64,000 nt of DNA from Heterodera schachtii (taxonomy: Eukaryota; Nematoda; Chromadorea; Rhabditida; Heteroderidae): the NCBI GenBank assembly GCA_023374025.1, contig SIJG01000048.1, forward strand, positions 330,511 to 394,510. Direction: 5' to 3'. Numbering within the stretch: the first letter of the stretch is position 1; every line of letters starts with the position of its first letter. Shown here piece after piece: positions 30,960 through 42,617 of this stretch. The notes below the pieces were generated by a model. It did no database searches. It saw nothing but the letters and a program-made list of their open reading frames with translations, and was not told where the DNA came from. Both the position numbers and the translations under genes were made by a program.

Positions 30960-31640
30960 ATATTTTATTAATTAAAAGTTTTTAGGTCTTAAAATTTGGC
31001 CCATAGGCTCATTCAGTAGCTATATATAGAAATTTTCATAATGGAATTTTGGGATAAAATAATCACTCAAAAATTGGAAAATCCACAAGCACTTGAAAAT
31101 CCTCCAAATCTTTGTGAGTGAGGCATTTTCAATTGACATCAATTGACTTTTATTCTGATTGCTTTTCATAAGAAAAGATTTTATGTCACAAGCTAAAATT
31201 GATTGAAGAAGTGCAATTGATGGCATTCATGTGAATTTTATTTAAAAATGACGAATCATTTGATTGAAAAAAATTGTAAAAATTGATTAAAATTATAATA
31301 TTTTTAAGAATTTATATATTTTTTTTACGTTATGATTTCGGCTGATTGGATATTTAGCTAAAATTAAATGATTTCAAAACGGAATTTAAAAATGAACACA
31401 TTTTTCCATTCTTTATTCTTTTACCGCTGTTTTTCATGCAGAAAACCTACAGGTCGAACAAAAACCCTTACTCAGGTCAAGACTTTTCTCAAAATGTCTA
31501 AGATAATATTATAAACCATAGTTTAATTGAACAGTTGTACTAAATTGTCGACAAATTAACATTCAATTTCACAAAAATTAGCCGTTTCATTTCATTGCTC
31601 TCCTATGTCACACCTGAGGAGCATTAAATCATTTTTTTAA
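30960..31640 (-). repeat. Conserved upstream region shared with 39.04-39.63 kb (inverted)
   Basis: Blocks such as AAAGTCAATTGATGT(C/T)AATTGAAAATGCCTCA, the CACAAGCTAAAATTGATTGAA box and ACGTTATGATTTCGGCTG recur in reverse complement and in the same order upstream of the paralogue at 39675. Conserved non-coding sequence upstream of both copies may include promoter elements, or may simply reflect a recent inverted duplication. Confidence 0.7.
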
Positions 31641-31860
31641 AACTTATTTTCTTTTAAATTTATGATTTTACTTTGATAATTGGTTTTTGCCAGGCATTAG
31701 CCACAACATTTGAGTCACTTACATAATAATTCCCTTTACAACAATAGCAAATTAAATTGGACCAATTCAATTAACAAATGGTCGATCATTTGACAGTAAA
31801 TTAGAATTTTCGCTGAGAAATATTCTGTATAAATTTATTAAAATTTCAAAAAAAAATTTA

Positions 31861-31891
31861 CCCGGCGGCGCCTGTCGGCACCGCCGGACCC
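31861..31891 (+). repeat. GC-rich palindrome family member 3
   Basis: CCCGGCGGCGCCTGTCGGCA, continuing CCGCCGGACCCTC. Same orientation as members 1 and 2. Confidence 0.8.
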
Positions 31892-33585
31892 TCAATTTAC
31901 CATTTTTTGAAAAATAGACCCCAACTTGGCGAAAAATTGCTACAAACCTGCAAAATACATTATCTAATCGTGATTTCCGAAAAAATAAAACACCTCTAAA
32001 AATCGAATTTTTAGATTCAGCCCCGGCCCTCCCCCGAAGCGAAGGGTCTGGCTACGCCGCTCTTGACTCAATTTCCCCCCAGGGGCAGCGAGATGTCTGC
32101 GGTGGGTCATTCTGCCTGCTGCTGTCCTTTGCCTTTGACAATTCAAATGAGCAAATGACCATTGATTGCACTGACCCTTCCAAAATGCTTTGAGTTGTTA
32201 TTGATTCAAATTTATTCCCGGTTTTTCTTATCCATAATTATTTTGTTAATGCTTTTCTTCCAATAAATTCCTCTTTATAAAAACAAAATTTTAAATGGCT
32301 TAAAGCCTTTAACTCGTGGACAAAACACATCCCCTAAGAAATGAAAAAAATTTTCACAAATTATCTCCAATTTTTTTTGATTTTACAAAATTATTTATCT
32401 CAATTGGCTTAAATTTATTATTTTTGGAATAAAAATTGAAATCCAGCAAAAATTTCGAAATTGTTTAGAAGATCCCCGAGAATTTGAGCAATCGCCCAAC
32501 ATTGTCAGATTCTTAATGCAAAAAATATGGACTCTTCAATCCCTCCAAATCTTGTACCCTTTTACAAATTTTCGCCTCTCACTTCATGCGATGTACTAGT
32601 GGTGCTCGAACGTTTCGGTCTTGACTCGAGAAAAGTTTCGGGTTGTTTTTTAAATGGATCTCAAAGTCTCGGTCTCGAGAAATTTTTTTGTGATTTGTGA
32701 AAGTGTTCCCTGGAGGTTTTCGGGGCCCTAGATCATGAATCTGATCACAATTTTAACAATCCTAATCCCTAAACTAAATTCAAACAAAAACCAAAAGTTG
32801 AAAAATTTTTTGTTTCCAACTGTTGTTAAGCTACTTTTCGAGTTGTTAGTGCCTATTTTCTTTCTAGGATTTTATTTCTAGCGCCTAAAAAATTTTGAAA
32901 GAGCCTATTTTTGAAATAGTGAACAAAATCATTTTTTTCACTATTTCTCTAATAATTTTCTTCCCCAAATGCACACTTTCATTTGCAAATATTGGAATTT
33001 CATTTTTTCGCTATTTTTGTTTCAATTTTACTCCATTCTTTTGTTGAATATTTTCTTCCTTTTTGCTTTATTTTCTCTATAATTTTTCCAATTATTTCTC
33101 TTTTTCGTCCAAATTTTCTTCTTCTTTTTCTTCTCAATTTTACTCCAAATATTTCATTAAATGATTTTTGTTTAATATTTATATGTTATGTTTTTCCTTT
33201 CCGATGAATTGGGCAGCCAAAAAAATATAAGTAAAAAGAATAGAATAAAATAATCAAATTTTTTCAGAAAAAGGGAAACAAAATGCCGGGAATAAATTTT
33301 TAAAAAAATTTATTTTTTCAATCTTTAAAAATCATTTTGGCAATTTTTTTAAACTTCCATCCGCTTTTTAATTCACATTAATTTTTCTTCAAAATTGCTT
33401 TTTTCCCTTTTAAAATGATATTATTTCTCTTCACTAATTTTCTTTCTTTTTTATTTACCAATTTTTCTTTTTTCTTCCATTTTTTTACCAGCTCTAATAA
33501 TCGATCAGCCAGCACATCTGCTGCTGGCAGCCCTGCTGGGCATAATTTACATTTGTTGTTTGGGGGTCGCCTTTTCTTAAAAGTA
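31892..33585. other. Interval without a confident gene
   Basis: Holds TCTCGAGT-type repeats (32600-32690) and a decayed TAGTTGCT/AACAACTGTTGTTAAG repeat (32780-32890), related to sequence at 27590. At 33490-33610 a GC-richer stretch after TTTTTTACCAG (SNNRSASTSAAGSPAGHNLH) could be a terminal exon; no domain is visible. Confidence 0.4.
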
Positions 33586-34026
33586 TTGTGGTCCCTAATT
33601 TATTTTTAAAAACTTTTTATTTGGCCTTGAAACAATTTTAAGGGGATTTCAAGTGTGCTGATTACGAACCTGAACTCGGATTTACCCAATTCCGAATCTC
33701 AATCTCAGACCCGAATTCGAACAAAAATTTGAAAAAATTTTTCAAGGATGCACTTTTCAGGATAAAAGCTTCTAATCCATTTAACAACTATTTATTTGAT
33801 GTAAATCAAAGCTTCAATTATTTAATGGGATAAAAATGCGCAATTTGCGCCAAACTTAACAGATTTTAACTTATATTTTGGAAAAAAAATTTCACCTTTT
33901 TGTTCGAATTCGGGTCCATAGTTCGTAATTGGCTAAATCCGAGTTCAGATTCGTAATCAGCACACTTGAAAACCCTCGGAAACAGAATCTGACTCTAAAA
34001 TAAAAAGGTTAAATTAGGGACCACAA
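33586..34026. mobile_element. Two concentric MITEs (outer and inner inverted repeats)
   Basis: Outer inverted repeat TTGTGGTCCCTAATTTA (33586-33602) pairs with TAAATTAGGGACCACAA (34010-34026). Inner element 33641-33976 has arms TTTCAAGTGTGCTGATTACG paired with its complement, followed by ACTCGGATTTA and AACAAAAA...TTCGAATTCGG blocks. Related inner-family pieces occur at 42080-42300 and at 63930-64000. No target duplication is clear. Confidence 0.75.
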
Positions 34027-34650
34027 TTCTTTACCATTGCTTTTTTTTGCCTTAATTCTCTATCCTTCGGACCACTTATTCCTTTATACTAGAGACCGGA
34101 CAAGAGGGTCGGTCGAACGGTTTCGGTTAAAAACCGAAAAAAAACCGAAACCGAAAAAAAACCGAAAAACTCAAAAAATTCTCGGTCGAACGGTTTCGGT
34201 TAAAAAACCGAAAAAAACCGAACCGAAAAAAACCGAAGAAAAATTTTCGGTATATCGTTTCGGTTTCGGTTTTTTTTGAATTTTTATATTTTTTCCAAAA
34301 AAAGCAATAAAACCTTTTTATTAACAGAAAAAGCTAAAGATCACCTCTGAACTAAATTGTAAAGCTATTGAAGCTCTATTGAATGGTGTACTAAAGTTTG
34401 GAATATGATAGAAAAGGCAGTCAAAAAAACATGTTTTTGCTCCTTGATTCTAAAAAAACCACAGATTAGTTTTAGCGATTTGGTGCCCTTTTTGACGTTT
34501 TTTCCCGAAAAATTCCAAAATTCAAAAAAATCGGAAAAATACAACCCTAAGAAATGAACTAAAAAAATTCAGAGAATATACCTTTATGAATTGAAAAATT
34601 TTCACAAAATTGTTCGCCAAAATTCATTTTTTTTTTTCGCGACCCACGCG

Positions 34651-34814
34651 TTTGGGCGCTGGCGTTTGGGCGCGGCCGGTTGGGCGCTGGCCTATAAACA
34701 TATTAAGATTTCGAATGTTACCAAAAATGTTGGATTTGGATGACATAGAAAAGAGTTATAGAAAGTTATAGTTGAAAAACATGCTGGCGCCCAAACGGCC
34801 GCGCCCAAACGCCA
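34651..34814. mobile_element. Short element with about 40-bp GC-rich inverted repeats
   Basis: The left arm TTTGGGCGCTGGCGTTTGGG continues to CGCGGCCGG. The right arm is its complement (GCCGCGCCCAAACGCCAGCG, then CCCAAA). Only about 80 bp lies between the arms, so the transcript could fold into a hairpin. No clear target duplication. Confidence 0.8.
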
Positions 34815-34989
34815 GCGCCCAAAATTTAGTTTTTTGAATTAGTTTTACGTGTTTTGCTCCCTAAAAATCATTAATAAAAAAAATTTAAATGCCTTTTTTC
34901 GTGCCTTTTTCGGGATTTTTTTGTGCCTTTTTTCAGTGCCATTTTGCGCTTTTTGGTGCCTTAATTGCCAGCTCTAGCCATAACTTTAG

Positions 34990-35018
34990 GGCCGGCGGTG
35001 CTGATAAGCGCCGCCGGG
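34990..35018 (-). repeat. GC-rich palindrome family member 4
   Basis: GGCCGGCGGTGCTGATAAGC followed by GCCGCCGGG, opposite orientation to members 1-3. GTTAGCAAT follows about 30 bp downstream. Confidence 0.75.
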
Positions 35019-35110
35019 AAATTTTTTTGTAATTTTAATGCTATTTGTTAGCAATACCAAATTTTGAGATTTTGGACTAATTTTTTAAGAAAAGATAGCT
35101 TTTTGGGGGG

Positions 35111-35139
35111 TCGGCGGTGCCGATAGGCGCCGCCGGAGG
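35111..35139 (-). repeat. GC-rich palindrome family member 5
   Basis: GGTCGGCGGTGCCGATAGGC followed by GCCGCCGG; same orientation as member 4, 120 bp away. Confidence 0.8.
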
Positions 35140-35305
35140 AAAATTTTAAGAATTTTTAATGAATTTTGTTAAAAAATGGCCAACTGATTTGTCAAAAAAG
35201 TCGGTCGATTGTTTCGGTTTTTTAATTATTTCGGTCGAACGGTTTCGGTTAAAAAACCGAAAAAAACCGAAAAAAAAACCGACCGGTCCGATCTCTACTT
35301 TATAC

Positions 35306-36660
35306 TTTCAAAATTTAAGCCAAATATTTGATTTTTGGCAATCTGTTACAATAAAGCGATCATGTGAATGGCGAAGGCTCCCACTGATGATTTTGAGAAA
35401 ATTTGAAAATAAAAAAAAGAAATTAATTTTCAAAATAAAATAAACTAAGCGGGATGGGAAAAGTTGCACCTGATATTTGAACATTTCGAGAGAAAACATT
35501 TAGTTCAAATTTTTTAATAATTGGAATGCTGACGAAGGTAAATTATTACGGAAATTTGAAACTGAAATTCCGAGCCCAAATCATTGGAATATAAATTGTA
35601 ATTGGCCCTAGCAGTCCATCAGTCCGGGAGCTTCTGTACCAAAAAAGATTTGATTTGTGGCTAATTGGTTTTTGTAAAGAAAGGGATAAGGGAGTGAAGG
35701 TTCGAGTTTTCTCCACGGCATTTTAATACTTTTATTCATTTTCTGTCTACAAAAAATTAAACAATAATGAATTTCGAAAATATTTTTGAAGGTTTTTTTA
35801 CCTATCAAATTGGAAGATATTTTCACTCTTTTTTTTCTATCGATGAGAAAAATTTGAAGAAATTATTTGTTTGAGGAAAAAAGTTTTTGAGAGAAGTGAA
35901 TTCAGCTTTTTTTTTCTCGATAAATTAACAGAGAGATAAAGAAAGTACGCCAAAATGAGAGGCATGTTTTTCTCTGCACTCTCTAATTTATTGGTTCATC
36001 TCTCATTTTTTGGCACGGTATGCCAATGAATGCTCAATCAAAACAGTGCTAAATTTGTGTCAGAAGAATGATGTAATGTTTTGTTGTTCTTCTCCTCTCT
36101 TCCTCCCCGTGTGTTTTTCCCCAATTTTTTTTGCATCGATTTGCCCCCGGGCAAAAAAGTTGATCCAAATCAATGCAAATGTAAACAAATATTGTTTTTC
36201 AACCAGCAGCAGAATTGAGAAAATTAAATGTAAACATACCAATATTAATTTATTTTGAATTTAAATTTGGTTTTATAAAATTCATGAAAACATTTTAGTA
36301 CATAACCCATTCGTATTTACTAGAAAAATGGATTATTTCAATTAAATTCATTTCTGTTCTTTCCTCTTTTTAGATATTTATTTTTCAGTAATTTTTTTGC
36401 GCTCTCTCTCTCTCTCTCTCTATAAAAATGTTCATTTTTGTCTTTTTTTTCATTCCATTTTTTTTTGTTTAAAATTATATTTTCAACAAAATAAACAGAA
36501 AAAAATGTGTCACACACTATTTCATGTTTTCTCTTTCTCTAGAAATGGATTTTTGTTTTTTATTATTATTATTATTATTTTTTTTGTATTATCTCACGAG
36601 GAGACTAAAAGATGACATAATTATCAACATCTTATGTATCAAAATTTAGCAAATACATTA
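35306..36660. other. Interval with simple repeats, no confident gene
   Basis: Contains a CT microsatellite (36403-36421) and an ATT run (36562-36580). Short frames (35608-35826, 36010-36258) have no recognised domain. Confidence 0.45.
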
Positions 36661-36666
36661 ATTATT

Positions 36667-36763
36667 ATGTCCAAAGCAGCGATTGCTGGTCTAAAATTGA
36701 TGCTGAGCACCGGAGAGTACGCGGATGTGCACTTTTGGGTGGGCGACGGAAACGCAAAAGAGG
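36667..36763 (+). pseudogene. BTB/POZ-domain gene fragment (first exon)
   Basis: From ATG: MSKAAIAGLKLMLSTGEYAD followed by VHFWVGDGNAKE, matching the start of a BTB/POZ fold (GLKxMLSTGExADVHFxVGDG), as in nematode Kelch/BTB-MATH proteins that serve as cullin-3 adaptors. The expected continuation (PAHKxIL) is not found downstream; the sequence passes into AT-rich repeat. A GC dinucleotide follows AAAGAG, so a GC donor is possible, but no second exon was seen. Probably a fragment. Confidence 0.6.
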
Positions 36764-37007
36764 CGAATTTAAAAATAAAAATTAAAATAATCATTTATTT
36801 AATTATAATTTCACCGACTCTTGGGTTGGGATTTTTAGGCAAATGCCTAAAATTTTTACGTCCATATAATGTTGAGATAAAAAGTAAGGCCTTCGTTTAA
36901 TCCGTTTTTTACTTGTCTCACAAAAAGGGCTTAAAAAGGGGTTTTTATGCATTCTCAGCATTTCTCGGGGTTTTCGGGGGCTCTGATCATGATTGTAACC
37001 ATACATG

Positions 37008-37700
37008 GACAAGGGGGGGGGGGTCAGAAATTTGCTTTACGAAATACGAAATACCCCCCATCCCCCCCTCAGAGGCGCCAAATTTTTACGAAATTGAAAA
37101 AAAACGCTCAAAATTTTTTTCTGACGACCTTTTTTTTTTTTTTTTTTGCTTTTCAGTCAAATTTTTTCCTTTTTTTTTAATCACTTTTTTTCGGCGTTTT
37201 TTCAAAAAAAAACTTTTGGGTAACGGGGGGGGGGGGGGGTCCGACGGTGCCGATAGGCGCCGTCGGAAAAATTTTTAATTCCAGTGCAATTTGTTAACAG
37301 TTTTTGTGTTTTGCGATTTTTAGACAATCTTCAAAAAATTTTATTAACAAATTTTCACTAAAAAAGTGTAAAATTTCGTTAAAAATTAACGAAATAGCAA
37401 AACGAAATTCAAATTCGTAAAAAATTTATAAACTTGTACGAAATAGGAAAATGAATTCAATTTCGTAAAAAATTAACGAAAAAGGAAAAGATGAAATAGA
37501 ATTCCGTGAAAATTTAACGAAATGCAATTCAAAATCGTAAAAATTTTGAGTTTTTGGCACAAAATTTGGTTTTTTTTCCAATTTCGTAAAATTTTCCCGT
37601 CTTTACCAGTGCTTTTTCGATTTTGGCCAAAAATTTTACGAAATTGCCTCGGACCCCCGTACGATTTACGAAATTGACCCCCCCCCCCCCCCCTTGACCC
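37008..37700. mobile_element. Repeat element with poly-G/poly-C ends and ACGAAAT motifs
   Basis: The left end has a G-run followed by TCAGAAATTTGCTTTACGAA. The right end reads TTTACGAAATTGACC, a long C-run, then a second C-run to about 37708. The interior repeats TTAACGAAA/TTTCGTAAAA. The segment 22425-22560 matches the left part (ACGAAAC-CCTCCCCCC-GTCAGAGG...TTTTTACGAATTGAAAAA...TTTTTTCTGACGAC), so it is a dispersed family. Confidence 0.65.
37239..37266 (-). repeat. GC-rich palindrome family member 6
   Basis: GTCCGACGGTGCCGATAGGC followed by GCCGTCGG, with compensating changes on the two arms (GACGG/CCGTC in place of GGCGG/CCGCC). GTTAACAG follows about 30 bp downstream. Confidence 0.85.
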
Positions 37701-37866
37701 CCCCCTCGCCCACGTATGATTCTTCGGAGGAAAAGTCGTTGTCCATGAAACTCATGTGGTTTGAGCAACAATGCAATTCCTTCGGTTGACCATCTTTGCT
37801 CGGAGTGTGCAACCATTTGGACAGCATTTGTGCAGCAGTTGCATTTGGCCCATCATCGGGGATCAC
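37666..37866 (-). pseudogene. Fragment of an F-box-like nematode family (KWLHTP region)
   Basis: Reads IPDDGPNATAAQMLSKWLHT, then PSKDGQPKELHC. From memory, this motif (AAxxLxKWLHTPRxDGxPK) is characteristic of a large cyst-nematode family with an N-terminal F-box-like segment; no search was possible. It then degenerates into the poly-C repeat. A fragment of the N-terminal half of the same kind of protein lies upstream on the same strand at 42464-42617. Confidence 0.5.
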
Positions 37867-39030
37867 ATTGTTATTTTATGGTTGTGTAAACTGCAATAGA
37901 GCCCCCCCCCTTTTTTTTGTGTATGTAAAGCCCTTTTGTATTTTATTCAGTCACATTGACCACACCGTCATCACATTTCTGCGTTCCAACAAGCATATTT
38001 GGGACAGAGGCACCAAAAATGAGTATTAATTTGGTACCATAGGATAGAGAGATGGTTGATTTCATTGAAATTTATTATTTTGTGCCACTAGCGAAAATCA
38101 CCGAATTACAAAGACTCTAAAATCGTTTGTGCGCCTGAGGACGGCCCATTTCACTAAAGGGACGGGGAGGAAAATGAGAAAATTGGTGACTCAGTTTACC
38201 TTTTTTATCGGTGCTAGGACTAAGTTCGAATCGTGCAAATAATTAAATTTAATTAAAAAAATAATTATATTTTTAATTTTTATATTTTAAAACATTTGAA
38301 TATTATTCTCTCGAGCTTTTCTTTCAGCAATTTCTTGAGTAGGGGAAGGTTAATAGCTTAAACAGTTCCCACCCCTCTTAGATGCTGTTCGGCTATTTGG
38401 GATTGAAAAAATTTAGGTTGCGCAAATGTCTTGACTGCAAATGTCCGAGGCGCAAATGTGGGGTAACCGATCTGACACCACACAATTCCGCCAATTCTAC
38501 ACCCTTAACCCGGACTCGAAAGAAAAGTCGAAAAAATATTTTTAAAAAATTCAAATTTATTTTCAAAATAATTCTTTTGCACGAAATTATGCCAATAAGC
38601 TGTTGTTTCAAAACTTTGGAAACAAAGCCGAAACTTGTGATAACTATTTTACCCGGATTTGTTTTGCGTCAACGTTTAATAATTTTTGATTGCATGTTTC
38701 CCAATTTTACTCGTGCCAATAGTTTTTAATCATGTAAATTATCTAGGCACTGCCGGAAAATTTATAGATTTTGGAAGAAATTTAAGATGAAAAAATGTTT
38801 CTAAATTTAAGAAATTATTGTAAATATTTCAGAAAGAAATTGCTGGAAAAATTTAGACCAAAGCTTAAAAAAAATTAAAAAAGAATCTAATGTAACACAA
38901 ACAAAAATTTTAAAAAATAAAATAAAAAGCTTTAAAAATCTAAATAAAAAAAAAATAAAAAAATATATAATTTCGAAAAAGTCGCTTTTTATATAGATTC
39001 CTGGCGCAGCGTTTTTATGAATTGGCCCAT
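37867..39030. other. Interval without recognised gene
   Basis: The frame at 38382-38729 contains CLDCKCPRRKCG, produced in part by the repeated phrase GCGCAAATGT, and has no further zinc-finger pattern. 37865-37905 resembles part of the 1.1-kb repeat (TTATTTTATGGTTGTGTA). Confidence 0.4.
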
Positions 39031-39674
39031 TTTGATGTTGTCTTGGAATTATTAGTGAATCTCCTCAAATGTTCTGTCCAATTCATGGCAAAACTGAAAA
39101 ACGGCTAATTTTTCTGAAATTAAATGTGAATTTGTCCACAAATTTTTTTATATACATGGAAAAAATGTGTACATTTTTAAATTTCCTTTTTCAAAGGCAT
39201 TTAATTTATCCTTAATATTCTAACAGCCGAAAACGTAACGTAAAAATATTATAAACTATAAAAAAAAATATATAATTTAATCAATTTTTACTATTTTTCC
39301 ATCAAATAATTCGTCATTTTTAAATAAATTCACATGATTTGGCATATATTCGCACTTATTCAATCAATTTTTAGCTTGTGATATGAAAATCTTTTCCTTT
39401 GAAAAGCAATCAGAATAAAAGTCAATTGATGTTAATTGAAAATGCCTCATTCACAAAGATTGCGTGGGTTTTCAAGTGCTTGTGCATTTTCCAAATGTAA
39501 TTTTTTGCGTGATTATTTTATCCCAAAATACCATTATAAAAATTTTTTATAGCTGCTTAATGAGAGCCTCTGGGTCAAATTTTGAGGCCTAAATTTTTAA
39601 ACGCTCACAATCAGTTGAAAAATCTCCTTTTCAGAAGCATTTCCAAAATTTTATTTTACATCTTTTCTATTCGA

Positions 39675-39906
39675 ATGGCATTTAAATTTGCATTTTTTCA
39701 TCGTCACCGTCGTGTGCCTGGCAATTTTACTGATGGTCCAAATGCCATGCCAAACTGATGCTGCTGTTCCTGTTCGTCCCGCTGTTCGAAGAGCGGTGAA
39801 ACTTGCCAATACGCCAGCCGGACAGGTGGCACTGGGATTTTTGCCCGGTGCAGGCCCAGGTCATTCGATTATCTCCTCCCCTCCCCACTTTTTGACTAGA
39901 TGCTAA
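39675..39906 (+). pseudogene. Paralogue of the small secreted peptide gene at 30.7 kb (frameshifted)
   Basis: The ATG at 39675 starts MAFKFAFF, but the T-run after it has lost bases relative to 30877, so the signal frame is broken. The in-frame remainder reads VTVVCLAILLMVQMPCQTDA, then VRRAVKLANTPAGQVALGFL, clearly homologous to the copy at 30680-30877. Upstream sequence is shared in inverted order. A GTCATT replaces the GTCAGT of the partner after GGCCCAG. Either a recent pseudogene or a homopolymer error. Confidence 0.65.
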
Positions 39907-40079
39907 GATATATTTATAATGTCTGTGGTCACTGATCAATGATCACAAATCACAACATAGCCATACATTTATCCGCCAAGCCCCTAATAAATTAGAACAA
40001 AAAGTCGATAATTCAAAATTTTCTAATAGAATTTGGCAGTATTTTTACTCAATGCTCTAGTTTATAGGATTTTCTGGTT

Positions 40080-40192
40080 TACAGTCTGGGAATAAAGCCA
40101 ATACCGTAACCAGCAGATGTAACTTTGGTGCTTATATGATTCTCAGGTTTACAGAATGAGACCAATCGCCAATACCGTAACCAGCATAAATG
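40080..40192. repeat. Two-copy local repeat
   Basis: GCCAATACCGTAACCAGCA occurs twice, each preceded by a TTTACAG phrase and about 68 bp apart. No coding potential. 40330-40450 holds AATATGT repeats related to the hAT element at 43390. Confidence 0.6.
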
Positions 40193-40812
40193 AAGCTTAT
40201 TGCATTGGTTTGATAATAAAAAGTCAGTACAAAGGAAAAAATAAGGACAATTATCAATGAAGGTTTATTAATCCAAAACAAATCATTTTACATTAAATGC
40301 ATATAGAATTCATACACAAGACGAAAAACGTGAAAAAAATCAAGACATATTTATAATTTTTTAATTTTCACAAGAAATTTAGAAAAAATGCTAAGTCCAA
40401 AATATGTGCCAAATATGTACAAAAATCCCGAAATATGTAAATGTGTATAAAAAAGTCCAATCAAAATTTTTTTGGTATTTGTCTAAAGTGGTTTATTTTT
40501 GAAACCTACCCAAATTTTGTAACAACTCCCAAAATTTTTACTTTTTAAAACAAGCATAAAAATCAACAATAATGGGGTGAGGTGGTGTGAGTCACACACC
40601 CATGGCTTACACCCTAAACATATTTAGCGCAACAAGTGGCCGCTAGGGCCAACATGGTGCGCTTGGAGAAAGCCACGTTTGTGTGACAACAAAAAAAAGA
40701 AAATCATTTCATTTTTAGCTGGCTAACAAAATACTTCCGCCTTCCTTCCATCACGTCTGTTTGCTCGTGCCCGGAGTTGGGTCAAGCAGAGGCTAAAAAA
40801 GGACACTCATTG

Positions 40813-41021
40813 GGTCGGGTCAGTTTGCGCGGGTTTTTGGCGCGAGCTTTTTTGGCGAGGCCGTTTTGGCGCCCTTCATAAAATGGTTTTTTTGGCGCTA
40901 GTGTTTAAAAATTTCAAAAACATTTTAATTTGTCTTTGTTTGTGCATAAATATAAGCGTTTTTCTTTAAAACAACCATGCTAATGCAGGCCAAAACGGCC
41001 GCGCCAAACTGACCGGTTCCC
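40813..41021. mobile_element. Short MULE-like MITE
   Basis: Left end GGTCGGGTCAGTTTG, right end CAAACTGACCGGTTCCC, with further TTTTGGCGC/GCGCCAAA repeats inward. Exact 9-bp target duplication CACTCATTG (40804-40812, 41022-41030). Confidence 0.85.
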
Positions 41022-41030
41022 CACTCATTG

Positions 41031-42463
41031 CCCTCAAAATTAGCTTACCTGCTTTTTTTTGCCCCCTTTTTCTTCCTTTCTTTTCCTCCAACCCTTCTTC
41101 AAATTCTTCCATTTCTAAAATAGAAATGCCAATCGTTTATCATTTAAATTGTTTTTTAATAGAGGAATACCTTCATTATACCGGACCATATCTATTTCGG
41201 CCATTCTGGTCCATTTGGCTTTTTGGATTTCGGTCATTTGGTGCCATATTTTGCCTTAAATATAATTTCGCATTTTTAGAAATAACGAACTTATCGAGGA
41301 GTCCCCCGTCTTAAAAAACTTTGTCTCCCAATCCCGCAGCTTGGTGAGCAAATAAGCTTTTTGAGCGGAGGTCCCCCAGTATACGCTTGTCTTTTTGGCT
41401 TTATTACAGTTAACACGCCCGTAACAAATTTATATTTTTTTAATTAAAAAAGACACTTAACTATCGAATGGTATAAAAACTTTATTTCAAAAAAGGTAAT
41501 GCCCACCAATTTCTTTTGCGCGTTCGCCAGCCTTAAGCTCCCCATTTTTTAAAGCGTTTTCTCGATCAGCGCTTTGGTGGCCGGCGTTTTGATCCTGAAA
41601 ATTGATTTTACCAAAATCTATGTGGGGGAGGTGGTGTGTGGTGTGAGTCGCACACCTATGGCTTTCTCCCTTAAACGTATGAGGGGGCTACAACAGGCAG
41701 CAGGTGGTTCCCTGCCGCGAAAATTTAAAAAATCTTATTTTGATATATTAAAAAATATAATAAAACTTTCAAGAAAATTTCTTGAAATATTAGATTTTTT
41801 AGATAAAAAAAAGCTAAATGGATTTTTTAGCCTAGAAAAACATAAAAAAAATTTTCTAGAAATTTTCTTATAAAAAATTTTTCGGGGGAGGGGACAATGA
41901 AAAATTGGAATTTTTTAAAACTGTTTGCCGGACCCTACCCCCACATAAAAACAAAATTTTTTTGAAAAAATTAAGTGAGGACAAATGGCATGTTGTCGCT
42001 CGGAGGCGCAGTTTAACACCAACCCAATCAAAGTAAAGATTTAGAGGATTTTCGGGGGGCGCTGAACACGAAACTGACATCAATGTCTCAGAACCCCGGA
42101 CCCGAATTCCAACAAAAGTTAGAAAGTTGAAATTTTCGAGTTTCGTTTAATTTTCGTCTAAAAAGGGTTAATTCACACGATGGAAGCCAACAAGGCTGCA
42201 ATAAAAGATCATTAAACCTTTGTTAGATGAAAATTGCGAAATTTGAAAATTAAAGATTCGATTTTTTCAAATTCGGGTCCAGGGTTCGAAACTGCTGGAA
42301 ATGGATGCGAAATTAGTGGGTCCCAAAAAACGCCCTAACATATTTTAATGGCATTAAAATTATTTTCAAAAAATGGGGGGAGCAGCCTTACTATTTACTT
42401 ACCCTTTTCTGTTTTGGGGTCCGGATTTTTATTTTTAAATTTTCTAAAAAATCACTTATACCG
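41031..42463. other. Interval without confident gene
   Basis: 41615-41710 and 40575-40700 share GGTGGTGTGAGTC(A/G)CACACC and nearby text, a dispersed repeat. 42080-42300 holds a decayed copy of the GACCCGAATTC/GAATTCGGGTC foldback family seen at 33.7 kb and at the window end. Confidence 0.45.
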
Positions 42464-42617
42464 TTAAATGTCCTCCAACGTCAATTTCCATCTCAAGTGC
42501 TGCAGTTGGTTGTCCCTCAGCGCATTGAACCGGGGCGAAAGCAGTGCCATTTTGAGGCCGAGTTGATGACGGTTAAAAAACGGAAGAATGTCCACCCAAA
42601 CACCGTTACACACGCAA
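42464..42617 (-). pseudogene. Fragment of an F-box-like nematode family (N-terminal segment)
   Basis: After an ATTTCAG acceptor the frame reads VDILPFFNRHQLGLKMALLS, then PRFNALRDNQLQHLRWKLTL and stops at EDI. From memory the pattern ILPFFxRxQLGLKMALLSxRF marks an F-box-like segment (substrate adaptor of SCF ubiquitin ligases) in an expanded cyst-nematode family. The sequence after it is a stop, not the rest of the domain, so this is a fragment. Confidence 0.55.

Larger units (their letters stand above)
34090..35297. mobile_element. hAT-type MITE with CGGTTTCGGTT internal repeats
   Basis: Ends TAGAGACCGGAC (left) and GTCCGATCTCTA (right), with an exact 8-bp duplication CTTTATAC (34082-34089, 35298-35305). 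Near both ends it carries CGGTCGAACGGTTTCGGTTA repeats and AAACCGAAAAAAACCG runs. The middle contains another inverted-repeat element (34651-34814) and two GC-rich palindromes. A further left end of this family (TAGAGATCGGAC) is at 58040. Confidence 0.92.

Noticed and set aside
36913..37278. 121-residue plus frame with poly-Phe and poly-Gly
   Set aside because: Spans poly-G and poly-T runs of a dispersed repeat; no domain.
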